From Acidimicrobiia bacterium (lineage in GTDB: Bacteria > Actinomycetota > Acidimicrobiia > Acidimicrobiales > Ilumatobacteraceae): a stretch of 17,670 bases of DNA. The notes below the pieces were generated by a model, which worked only from the letters and a program-made list of their open reading frames with translations, had not been told where the DNA came from and did no database searches. The position numbers and the translations under genes are program-made. The DNA is taken from the NCBI GenBank assembly GCA_010025655.1, contig RGSV01000004.1, forward strand, positions 1 to 17,670, in the 5' to 3' direction. This document shows positions 8,533-15,850 of this stretch, in pieces (the stretch's first letter is position 1; every line of letters begins with the position of its first letter).

Positions 8533-8907
8533 TCAGTTGGCAGCCACGACGGCAATCGCGGTCTGATCGGTGTGGGTGATCGACACATGCCACTGCTGCA
8601 CACCGCGTGATGCCGCAAGTTGCGCGGCACGACCACTCACGAGCAATCGCGGTCGACCAGTCGCGTCACTACTCACCGATACGTCGTGAAAATCAAACGC
8701 ACCAAGGCCGACTCCGAGTGCTTTCATCGTGGCTTCGCGCACCGCAAATCGCGCAGCCAACATGTGCGTGGCGTCAGCACGACGCTCTGCCGACTCTCGC
8801 TCAGCTGCAGTAAAGAGCCGCGTCACCAGCCGAGGGTTGCGCGCAAGCACATCACGAAACCGCGGAACATCGACCGCGTCGACACCGAGACCACGCATCA
8901 CGCTCAC
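8533..8907 (-). CDS. acpS: Holo-[acyl-carrier-protein] synthase AcpS
   Basis: AcpS transfers 4'-phosphopantetheine from CoA to the conserved serine of acyl carrier protein, activating fatty acid synthesis. The product is 124 residues, typical for the trimeric AcpS type. Seen are G-V-D-A-V-D-V-P-R-F with Mg2+-binding D10, and AARFAVREATMKALGVG with E58 and K62, the second metal/CoA motif. The C-terminal WHVSITHTDQTAIAVV strand is also present. The start is taken as GTG 8907, which overlaps the glmS stop in GTGA like the other junctions in this array. An ATG at 8898 is the alternative and would shorten the protein by three residues. A GTG at 8916 is less likely. Confidence 0.95.
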   Translation of the reverse strand: MSVMRGLGVDAVDVPRFRDVLARNPRLVTRLFTAAERESAERRADATHMLAARFAVREATMKALGVGLGAFDFHDVSVSSDATGRPRLLVSGRAAQLAASRGVQQWHVSITHTDQTAIAVVAAN

Positions 8908-11900
8908 GCCCGCCACATGTCGGCAGTCGATGTGATCGGCAAGATCAGCGCGTCAGCCACCGACACTTCGGCCAGGCGGTCTTCGCGGAAGGCCGCCTCG
9001 GTCTCGGTCACCGCATCGACCAATCGCTCATAGCGGTTGTCATAACCTGCCAGCACCTGCTTCATCACACCGGCTGGCAAACGATCATGGAACAGAACGT
9101 GCAACAACGTGATGCCGGTCGTCTCTGCGCCTTTGGTCTCGGGCACCAGAATGACCGTGCGATTGTCGCGACGGCCTCGAGCGACAAGCACTTCCTGCGA
9201 CATCGCGATTCGTCGCTTGGTGCCGCGCAAGGCGTTGGATGCATCGACTCGCGACTGCAGATCACGCGAGATGCCGCCTCGGTCGACGATGGCGACCGTC
9301 GCATTGTTCGATGCGGGGTCGCCTTCGATTCGGTATCGGGTGAAGCCGACCACCTGGCTGACTGCAGCGTCGAGATCGGCAAGCACCTTCAACACGCCGT
9401 AGGTCAAGCGTTCACGCGCTGCCCCAGCCGTAAGCACCGCCTTGACCAGCGCACGGTCGAGCAGGCCCTCTTCGCTGCGCGAGATGCCGACGGTGATGGT
9501 CTTGGCTTGGTGTTTGATGGCGTCAATCGGTCGCGTGAGTTCGTCGACTGCTCGCGTGAGTGCTGCGGTCAAGTCATCGAGCAATGCTTCGGGTGTGGCA
9601 ATCTTGCCGAAATCTCGCTGGTAGCTCTGCAGTGGGTTGGCCGACATCACCGTACGCAACATGCCAACGACGCGCACCGCGGTGGAGGCTTCGAGGTTGC
9701 CGTCGTAGGTGCCAGTCGCGAGCGAATCGAAAAAGCGCGTCGCAGGCACGCCGATTTCGGCATGCACCTTGTCGAGCAACACCGAGCCCTGACCGCCGCG
9801 GGCGACGGCACGCTCAACCACTTCGCGGGTCTGGCGCAGCGGACGGGCCAGCGCATCGATCGCTAGCGCTGCTTCGTAACCAAAGAGGTGTCCGACCATC
9901 ACACTCAAGACGAAGGCGAGTCGCGGGTCGACAGCAGGCACTTCGATGACTGCGGCGGCGGCACTGAACCGCTCTTCTCCCGCAGTTGCCACGACGATCG
10001 GCAGAGCCTTGTGGGCCCGATAGATCTCGATTTCCTTCGCCACATCGCTCGCCGTTCCGCCTGAAAGCCCGGCAGCGCACACAAAGATGAGTGGTTCGCA
10101 CGACAAGTCGATGTGCTTCTTGTCTTCGGTGATGTCGCAGGCGATCGACTTGTAACACAGCTCGCTCAACTTGATGCGCACTTCTTCGGCGGCTACCGCG
10201 TTGGTGCCGTTGCCGACGACCGTCCAATAACGACGAGATGTCGCGAAGGTGCGCGCTGCGTCGGCGACCTTGCTGCGTGACGCAAGCACCGTGTGCATCG
10301 CTTCGGGCAGGGTGCGCAACGCCTCGAGCAGTTGGGTGCGATCGTCGGCCTGACCGGTGCCGAGTGCTTGCGCTACCGCGCAGGCGAGCAACGCACCCGC
10401 GGCGACTTGTGCGTAGAACGCCTTGGTGCTGGCGACACTCATCTCGACGTCGCGACCGTCAGAGGTATAGATGACACCATCGGCCTTGGCTGTCAACTCG
10501 CTTCCCCGTCGATTGACAATGGCCAAGACTCGTGCACCACGCGACCGTGCCAGGTCGACCGTGCGGTTGGTGTCGGTGGTGGTGCCACTCTGGCTGATGG
10601 CGACGATCAGCGTGTCGCTCATGTCAAGCGACAAACCAAAGCCCGACAACTCAGTGGCGGGCAGTGCGTCGATGCGCAGACGGTCACCAGTCAACGAGCG
10701 CAAGAGGTTGGCCAACGAGCGCCCGGCAATTGCCGCCGTGCCCTGACCGATTACCCGAATGCGCTGCAGTGCGCCTGACGAGAGTTCGTCGACGATTCGG
10801 CGCGGCAATTGTGATTCGTCCAACGACACGGTGAGTGCGCCACCAGATTGAACGAGGCGGCCGCGCAGGGTCTTGGTGAACGAGCGCGGTGCCTCAGTGA
10901 TTTCTTTGGCAAGAAAGTGACTGTGGGGGCCGCGGTCAATGTCGCGAGTCGTAACTTCGGCCGTGAGCATGTTGTGGCTGCCGAGCGACAGTGCTGTGCC
11001 GTCGTAGGCAACAAGTCGAATTCCTTCGGCCTCGCCTGCCCGTGCCGCGTCAAGCACGACAACTTGCCCACGACTCGAGGGGTTATCTGCATGCGCGAGC
11101 GATTCACCATCCATTCGCAGATAGTGCTGCGTTTCTTCGACCAAGCCATATGGCTCACTCGCCACGACGAATCGGTTCGGTGCCAACCCAACGCAAAGAC
11201 CTTGACCGCTGCCCTTGAGCGCCAAGAGCAACGATTCTGGATTGTCGGCTGATGCCGCTGCAATGGCAACTGACCCTTCAAAAGATGCGACCGTCTCACG
11301 AAACGCATCAGCGAGTGCATTAGCCGAAGCAGTTAAGCCGCCGCCGTTGGTCGAAGCAGTTGAGCTGCCATCTTTCGTCGATGCCGCAAGACGTCGCGAC
11401 ACGAGTGCCGGAATCACCTTGGCGTCGGTGGTGATTGGTTGTGCAAGCCGCAACTCGTGGCGGGCCCGCAAGTCGGCATGATTATCGACGTCGCCGTTCA
11501 GAGCGGCAATCAGATATGCCGCATCTGCGTTGGACTCGAGCTCTTCGCTGTTGACGGGGTGGGCGTTCGGCTCAGAGATGATGCCGACACTCGCCCAGCG
11601 CGTATGACCGAGCACCGCCACGCGGGCACCCTGCTGGCTCACCAGTAGACGCAGTAAGTCGTCACCGACCACGGCTTGGCGCATGACTCGCGTATTGTCG
11701 CCAAGTTCGCCAATCTCAGCCGCCGCTTTGTAGACGAACGACCACGCCGCGCGAGTGATGCGCACCGAACCAGAGGTAAAGAGGTTGTCGTCGTGGCGTG
11801 CGCCGAGCATCGCGCGCACACGCGCGTCATCTGGTGATACACCGTGGCCCCACACCATGACGTGCACGCCAGCCGAGTCACGACCGCGCACTTCAAGACG

Positions 11901-12389
11901 ATCGAGGCCAGAGAACACTTGTTGAATCGAGAGATACGCGGCGAGCGCCGAGCGACTCGCTCCAGCACCAGCCAGACCGTCGACCGCGGCCGCAGTGCGC
12001 AAACGATCCATACGAATCGACCACACCGCATCACGCAACACGGTGAGCAAACCCGCCCGCTTCTCGAGCACCGCGGCATCGAGCGCACCAGACGACTCGA
12101 GGGCATCTTCAGCGGCTGAGATGCGACCCTGCAACTGCTCGAGAGCAGTACCGAGCGCGGCGACAAACTCGCGATTTCCGGCCAAGAGCCACAAGCCGGC
12201 ATCGCCACGCAGTGACGCATCAACAGCGGTCATCTGCTTGCCCATGACAACGAGCGCTTCGTCGCTCGGCAAGGCGGCCCCCGTGAGTGGCCATTGGGTG
12301 ACAACTGCCTCAATCTGGGCCAGCAGATCGGCAGCGACCGGCACGCTGCGGGTTTCAGGACGTGACAGCACTGCGATAATGCCGCACAT
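8904..12389 (-). CDS. glmS: Giant glucosamine-6-phosphate synthase-like protein (glutaminase + two SIS domains + extra regions)
   Basis: The expected reaction is glutamine + fructose-6-P to glucosamine-6-P + glutamate. It has 1161 residues against about 610 for normal GlmS. The glutaminase half has C2 (MCGIIAV), R168 in LEVRGRDSAG, HTRWAS (262-267), NAHP (275-278), N298-G299 and D322. A hinge HFLAKEITEAP (491-501) follows. SIS1 carries SQSGTT (599-604) and VASTKAF (652-658). In SIS2, E736, K740, E743 and K758-H759 align by spacing with catalytic E481, K485, E488 and K503-H504 of the E. coli enzyme. Extra parts are a ~150-residue, mostly helical insert (about 11-160), a Ser/Thr/Gly linker (335-361), and a ~300-residue C-terminal region (about 856-1161) of unrecognised fold. 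Within that region AKTITVG (962-968) resembles the normal GlmS C-tail AKSVTVE. Lies 5 nt after glmM. Assignment as the cell's GlmS is inferred from context and residues; other sugar aminotransferase roles are possible. Confidence 0.85.
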   Translation of the reverse strand: MCGIIAVLSRPETRSVPVAADLLAQIEAVVTQWPLTGAALPSDEALVVMGKQMTAVDASLRGDAGLWLLAGNREFVAALGTALEQLQGRISAAEDALESSGALDAAVLEKRAGLLTVLRDAVWSIRMDRLRTAAAVDGLAGAGASRSALAAYLSIQQVFSGLDRLEVRGRDSAGVHVMVWGHGVSPDDARVRAMLGARHDDNLFTSGSVRITRAAWSFVYKAAAEIGELGDNTRVMRQAVVGDDLLRLLVSQQGARVAVLGHTRWASVGIISEPNAHPVNSEELESNADAAYLIAALNGDVDNHADLRARHELRLAQPITTDAKVIPALVSRRLAASTKDGSSTASTNGGGLTASANALADAFRETVASFEGSVAIAAASADNPESLLLALKGSGQGLCVGLAPNRFVVASEPYGLVEETQHYLRMDGESLAHADNPSSRGQVVVLDAARAGEAEGIRLVAYDGTALSLGSHNMLTAEVTTRDIDRGPHSHFLAKEITEAPRSFTKTLRGRLVQSGGALTVSLDESQLPRRIVDELSSGALQRIRVIGQGTAAIAGRSLANLLRSLTGDRLRIDALPATELSGFGLSLDMSDTLIVAISQSGTTTDTNRTVDLARSRGARVLAIVNRRGSELTAKADGVIYTSDGRDVEMSVASTKAFYAQVAAGALLACAVAQALGTGQADDRTQLLEALRTLPEAMHTVLASRSKVADAARTFATSRRYWTVVGNGTNAVAAEEVRIKLSELCYKSIACDITEDKKHIDLSCEPLIFVCAAGLSGGTASDVAKEIEIYRAHKALPIVVATAGEERFSAAAAVIEVPAVDPRLAFVLSVMVGHLFGYEAALAIDALARPLRQTREVVERAVARGGQGSVLLDKVHAEIGVPATRFFDSLATGTYDGNLEASTAVRVVGMLRTVMSANPLQSYQRDFGKIATPEALLDDLTAALTRAVDELTRPIDAIKHQAKTITVGISRSEEGLLDRALVKAVLTAGAARERLTYGVLKVLADLDAAVSQVVGFTRYRIEGDPASNNATVAIVDRGGISRDLQSRVDASNALRGTKRRIAMSQEVLVARGRRDNRTVILVPETKGAETTGITLLHVLFHDRLPAGVMKQVLAGYDNRYERLVDAVTETEAAFREDRLAEVSVADALILPITSTADMWRA
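11323..11369. repeat. 27-nt-period tandem duplication in the GlmS linker
   Basis: Plus-strand units at 11323-11342 and 11350-11369 match at 17 of 20 positions, spaced 27 nt apart. A degraded third unit begins at 11377. The period is nine codons, and the protein shows staggered AAST, TAST and TASA repeats at residues 335-361. Confidence 0.6.
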
Positions 12390-12394
12390 AGGTT

Positions 12395-13765
12395 TCAGGC
12401 TACCGAAGTGCGCGTTTCTACGAGATGAACGAGGCGCTCAGCCACGGCTTCGGCGCGCTCTTGTGAGAGTGCTTCGACCATGACGCGCACGACAGGTTCG
12501 GTGCCTGACGCACGCACGAGTATGCGGCCGTCGTCGGCAAGCGCGGCACGTTCGCTGCGCAACTCATCACCGAGCAGACCATCAAGATCCTTCGGCATGC
12601 GCGACACGCGCACGTTGCGCAAGACCTGCGGAACCGACTGCATCACGTTCGTCGCGAGCATATGCAGCGATTCACCACTGCGCTGCACGAGATCAAGAAG
12701 CACTATGCCGGCAAGCAAACCGTCACCAGTCGTGGCGTGACGCGAGAAAATGATGTGACCACTTTGTTCTCCTCCGAGCGAGAAGTTTCCGTCACTCATT
12801 GCCGACAGCACCGCCCGATCGCCGACATCGGTGGTTACCACCGCCACGCCGCTCTGGCGCATCGCGCGGTGGAAACCAAGATTGCTCATCGATGTGACCA
12901 CCACGGTGTCTTCGTGCAGATGGCCGCGACGATGCATATCAAGCGCCGCGAGTGCAATCAGTCGGTCACCATCGACGATGTTGCCACGTTCATCAACGGC
13001 AATCACTCGGTCGCCGTCGCCATCAAACGCCAGCCCGATGCACCCCAGGGCGGCACAGCGTTCGGCCAAGGGTTGCGGGTGTACTGCACCACACTTGTCG
13101 TTGATGTTGCGGCCGTTCGGCACCGCATTGACCACTTCGACGTCAAGACCGAGCGATGTGAGCACTCGTGGTGCAACTTCGCTCATTGCTCCGTTTGCAC
13201 AGTCAACAACGACGCGTTGACGGCCGAGTGTCACCACGGTAGTGAAGTGATTCAGGTAGTCGTTGATGCTCGGCGAATCGCTCTGCGCCGGTGTTACCGC
13301 TTCGGCCGACGCAGCACTCGACGTTGTGTCGACTGCCGGCGCCCCGACTGCCGGCATCGCAACCGCCGCGACGTCTCCCGCCGCATTCCACAGACGCTCA
13401 ATGTGGCCTTGCTCGTCGTCGCTGAGTTTGACTCCGCCCGGCGCAAAGACTTTGACTCCGTTGTCGTGATACGGGTTGTGCGATGCCGTGATTGAGACCG
13501 CAACACAGTGGTGTTGTGCCGACAAAAACGCCAATGCGGGCGTGGGCACCAGCCCCAGTGCGTGCACGACACCACCTTGCGATCGCGCGCCGGCCGCAAA
13601 CGCTTCGACCCATGAAGTGCCGCTCTCGCGACCATCGTTGCCGATGATGATTGGGGTCTGTGGCCACTGGCGCGAAACACAGGCACCGAGTCGCGCGACA
13701 TCGGTCGCACGAAGATCGGTGTCGACTCGGCCGCGAACTCCGTCGGTGCCGAAACGCAGCGCCAA
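12395..13765 (-). CDS. glmM: Phosphoglucosamine mutase GlmM
   Basis: GlmM converts glucosamine-6-P to glucosamine-1-P, feeding UDP-GlcNAc for peptidoglycan. The 456-residue product has the alpha-D-phosphohexomutase signatures: FGTDGVRG near the start, phosphoserine S95 in TASHNP (93-98), Mg2+-binding DGDGDR (248-253), sugar-binding GGEQSGH (331-337) and phosphate-binding RASGTEP (418-424). Between domains 1 and 2 there is an Ala/Ser/Thr-rich linker (about 139-166) beyond the usual length. The start is a TTG at 13765, 2 nt after the rpsI stop; the family N-terminus M-x-L-R-F-G-T-D-G starts exactly here and no ATG or GTG fits. It lies 5 nt upstream of the glmS-like gene, its pathway neighbour. 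Confidence 0.97.
   Translation of the reverse strand: MALRFGTDGVRGRVDTDLRATDVARLGACVSRQWPQTPIIIGNDGRESGTSWVEAFAAGARSQGGVVHALGLVPTPALAFLSAQHHCVAVSITASHNPYHDNGVKVFAPGGVKLSDDEQGHIERLWNAAGDVAAVAMPAVGAPAVDTTSSAASAEAVTPAQSDSPSINDYLNHFTTVVTLGRQRVVVDCANGAMSEVAPRVLTSLGLDVEVVNAVPNGRNINDKCGAVHPQPLAERCAALGCIGLAFDGDGDRVIAVDERGNIVDGDRLIALAALDMHRRGHLHEDTVVVTSMSNLGFHRAMRQSGVAVVTTDVGDRAVLSAMSDGNFSLGGEQSGHIIFSRHATTGDGLLAGIVLLDLVQRSGESLHMLATNVMQSVPQVLRNVRVSRMPKDLDGLLGDELRSERAALADDGRILVRASGTEPVVRVMVEALSQERAEAVAERLVHLVETRTSVA
13330..13355. repeat. 15-nt-period direct repeat in the GlmM linker
   Basis: The 11-mer CGACTGCCGGC occurs perfectly at 13330-13340 and 13345-13355. The 15-nt period is five codons and yields the protein repeat PAVG-A-PAVD in the Ala-rich interdomain linker. 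Confidence 0.6.
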
Positions 13766-13767
13766 GA

Positions 13768-14163
13768 TCAGCGCTTGGTGTACTGCGGGGCCTTGCGTGC
13801 CTTCTTCAAGCCGTACTTCTTGCTCTCCTTGCGGCGAGCATCGCGCGCAAGCAGACCAGCGCGCTTCAAGGCCGGACGATGCGACGGGTCGAGTGCAACG
13901 AGCGAGCGAGCAATCGCAAGACGCATCGCGCCTGACTGACCAGCGGGGCCTCCGCCAGCGATGTCGACATCAATGTCGTAGGTCGACAACGTGCCGGTGA
14001 TACGCAACGCTTCGGTGGCGTTGTTGCGATGAATAGTCGTAGGGAAATAGTTCTCGAAGGCGCGACCGTTGACAGTGACGCGACCTGAACCAGCGCGCAG
14101 ACGGGCGCGCGACACTGCACTCTTGCGACGACCTGTGGTCTGGGTGAGAGGTTTGGTGGCCAC
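13768..14163 (-). CDS. rpsI: 30S ribosomal protein S9
   Basis: This is the 131-residue small-subunit protein S9, whose C-terminal tail reaches the tRNA binding sites. The family hallmarks are all visible: T-G-R-R-K-S-A-V-S-R-A-R near the N-terminus, GGGPAGQSGAMRLAIARSL in the middle, and the basic C-terminus KKYGLKKARKAPQYTKR. The final T-K-R replaces the more usual S-K-R. The start is GTG at 14163, supported by AAAGGAG 9 nt upstream. It follows rplM by 17 nt, the near-universal L13-S9 operon. Confidence 0.98.
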   Translation of the reverse strand: MATKPLTQTTGRRKSAVSRARLRAGSGRVTVNGRAFENYFPTTIHRNNATEALRITGTLSTYDIDVDIAGGGPAGQSGAMRLAIARSLVALDPSHRPALKRAGLLARDARRKESKKYGLKKARKAPQYTKR

Positions 14164-14180
14164 GGTGAAATACTCCTTTG

Positions 14181-14627
14181 TTAGCGCGCCTTGGCAGCGC
14201 TCATGTCGACGGGTTGCGGCTGTTGCGCGACGTGCGGATGTTCTGCACCGGCGTACACCTGCAGCTTCTTCAGCATGGCACGACCAAGTCGGCCTTTGGG
14301 CAACATGCCGTGCACAGTGCGACGAATCGCCGCCTCGGGGCTGCGATCAAGAAACTGGCTGAACTTCTCAACACGAATACCGCCCGGGTAACCGCTGTGG
14401 CGAGCGACGATCTTGGCGTCCGCCTTGCCGCTCGTCAGCACCACCTTCGACGCATTGATCACGATGACATGGTCGCCCGTGTCGATTGACGGCGTGTAGG
14501 TCGGCTTGTGCTTGCCGCGCAGCAATGTGGCGATCTCGGTGCTCATGCGACCCAAGACGAGACCATCGGCGTCGATGACGTGCCAGGCGCGCTGCACCTC
14601 GCTTGGCTTTGCCGAATACGTACCCAT
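14181..14627 (-). CDS. rplM: 50S ribosomal protein L13
   Basis: This is large-subunit protein L13, an early assembly protein. The product is 148 residues from the ATG at 14627. Seen are WHVIDADGLVLGRMSTEIATLLRGKHKPTYTP, the GDHVIVINASKVVLTSGKA block, HSGYPGGIR and the RRTVHGMLPKGRLGRAMLKKLQVYAGAEHPH C-terminal signature. AGAGG lies 7 nt before this ATG. The reading frame is open upstream to 14783, but that part does not resemble L13 and would overlap the preceding gene's end. The gene is first after the longest spacer in the window, so it probably has its own promoter. Confidence 0.98.
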   Translation of the reverse strand: MGTYSAKPSEVQRAWHVIDADGLVLGRMSTEIATLLRGKHKPTYTPSIDTGDHVIVINASKVVLTSGKADAKIVARHSGYPGGIRVEKFSQFLDRSPEAAIRRTVHGMLPKGRLGRAMLKKLQVYAGAEHPHVAQQPQPVDMSAAKAR

Positions 14628-14760
14628 GTGACTGCCTCTCGTACTTGTCGGGCGGGCCAAACAACCCTGCAACCCGAACACTGAATGATAACGGGGTAAC
14701 GCCTGCCCTCCACCTGGCAGCGCTGCGCGGGCTTCGCATGCACCCGTCGCGAAAAAGCCA
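14628..14760 (-). promoter_or_regulatory. Intergenic region likely carrying the rplM-rpsI promoter and leader
   Basis: This is the longest non-coding stretch in the window (133 nt). On the minus strand a -10-like TATCAT lies at 14685-14690, but no convincing -35 precedes it. The leader downstream can form a bulged stem between 14673-14677 (TCGGG) and 14648-14652 (CCCGA), with an inner GGG/CCC pairing, ending near the Shine-Dalgarno. This could be an L13 autoregulatory leader but does not match one I recognise. No convincing terminator for the upstream glycosyltransferase was found. Confidence 0.35.
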
Positions 14761-15843
14761 CTACCCGACGGTTGCCTGGGCACTCAGCCAGCGCTCGACT
14801 CGCTCGGTGAATGCCGATGCGGAATAGTGCGCATCGACAGCCGCGCGACACGCCGCCCGGTCGATCGCCGAGATCGTTGACAGCGCCGCAACGACCGCCG
14901 TCGGGTCATCGGGGGTGACAACGTAGCCCGTCACCCCGTGATCGACGATTTCGGCCGGACCACCGCGGTCATAGGTAACGACCGGTACGCCACACGCCAT
15001 CGCTTCGATTGCGACATTGCCGAACGCTTCCACCCAGTGATGCACCATCACGAGCGCGGCACACTGGCCGAGACGCGCGGCCAAGTCACGGGTCGAGAAG
15101 AATCCTGCGTAATGCACGATGGCTTGCGGATGTCGAACTTGTGCTTCGCGCCAGGCTGCTTCGTCTTCCATCACGCCGAATGCCTGCACCTGTCGCCCAC
15201 TCAGTGCCGCCACCCGAAAGAGATCGTCGATGCCCTTTTCGCGCGAGATTCGTGAGACGAAGGCGATGTCATTGCCGGGCTGTGCGACGAAGTCGTAGTT
15301 CGCAAGATCAATGCCGCTGAGCACGATGTGGGCGTGTTGCAGCACCTCAGTGCCGAACGTAGCGGCCTGGGCGCGAGTGTGCATGGCGATGCAGCGTGAA
15401 TTACGAGCGAGTGCCGAACGAACGGCGTCATCCATTTCGTCACTGAGTGAACCCATGCTCACCAAGTGAACAGTTGGCACTGCGAGTGGTGCATCGACAA
15501 ATGGCAGCGCGTCATAGGCGAAATTCAACACCACATCACAACTGCCGCTTGCCGCACGGTCGCGCGCCAGCTTCCACATTGCCTTTAGCACCGAGTCATT
15601 AGGCACATCGAGTTTCGCTGTGCGATCAAGTGTCTGACTCGGCACGTGTAGCGCACCATCGACCTGCACGATCTCGACTGCGCGCGGCAGATCAGGCACG
15701 GTCGAACCACGCGGTGCCAGCACGGTGATCGCGTGACCACGCGCAGTAAGCCCGGCGGCCAAGGTGCGCAGCGTGAGTTCGACACCGCCACCGATACCCG
15801 AGCCGAGCGGGCCGACCGATGTCGAGAGAAAGACAATGCGCAC
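14761..15843 (-). CDS. GT4-family glycosyltransferase, similar to UDP-glucose:tetrahydrobiopterin glucosyltransferase
   Basis: This 360-residue protein is a GT-B fold, retaining glycosyltransferase of family GT4. The N-terminus VFLSTSVGPLGSGIGGGVELTLRTLA (about 4-29) is followed by LNFAYDALPF (106-115) and HLVSMGSLSDEMD (126-138). The donor-binding domain has FVSRISREKGIDDLF and the EX7E motif with E272 and E280 (EAFGNVAIEAMACGVPVV), then GGPAEIVDHGVTGYVV. The VGPLGSG.GGGVELTL, NFAYD.LPF and HL.SMGSL motifs match what I recall of cyanobacterial tetrahydrobiopterin glucosyltransferases (BGluT). The exact acceptor here is unknown and could be another pterin or a lipid. The start is GTG 15843, 7 nt after the truA stop and directly before M-R-I-V-F-L-S. 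It has no signal peptide. It sits in a ribosomal/tRNA gene array where no such gene is usual. Confidence 0.8.
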   Translation of the reverse strand: MRIVFLSTSVGPLGSGIGGGVELTLRTLAAGLTARGHAITVLAPRGSTVPDLPRAVEIVQVDGALHVPSQTLDRTAKLDVPNDSVLKAMWKLARDRAASGSCDVVLNFAYDALPFVDAPLAVPTVHLVSMGSLSDEMDDAVRSALARNSRCIAMHTRAQAATFGTEVLQHAHIVLSGIDLANYDFVAQPGNDIAFVSRISREKGIDDLFRVAALSGRQVQAFGVMEDEAAWREAQVRHPQAIVHYAGFFSTRDLAARLGQCAALVMVHHWVEAFGNVAIEAMACGVPVVTYDRGGPAEIVDHGVTGYVVTPDDPTAVVAALSTISAIDRAACRAAVDAHYSASAFTERVERWLSAQATVG

Positions 15844-15850
15844 GGTGCGC

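Noticed and set aside
8520..8636. Upstream ATG starts for alr at 8588 and 8636
   Set aside because: They would overlap most of the conserved acpS C-terminus, and the added residues precede any alanine racemase similarity.
12390..12394. glmS ribozyme/riboswitch upstream of the glmS-like gene
   Set aside because: Only 5 nt separate glmM and glmS, leaving no room for the ribozyme, which is typical of Bacillota rather than this type of genome.
12662..13495. Long plus-strand open frame (277 codons) opposite glmM
   Set aside because: It is antisense to a well-conserved gene, has no recognisable motifs, and such frames are common opposite GC-rich coding sequence. The same applies to 4433-5107, 5968-6627, 9087-9866 and 1043-1639.
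14717..14726. Palindrome GCAGCGCTGC upstream of rplM
   Set aside because: Ten self-complementary bases in GC-rich DNA are expected by chance and it has no clear relation to promoter elements.
14628..14783. N-terminal extension of rplM to 14783
   Set aside because: The extra 52 residues do not resemble L13 and would overlap the glycosyltransferase gene; the ATG at 14627 has a Shine-Dalgarno and the family N-terminus.
14754..14790. T-run just after the glycosyltransferase stop as an intrinsic terminator
   Set aside because: Only 3-bp stems can be formed before the five Ts, too weak to call a terminator.
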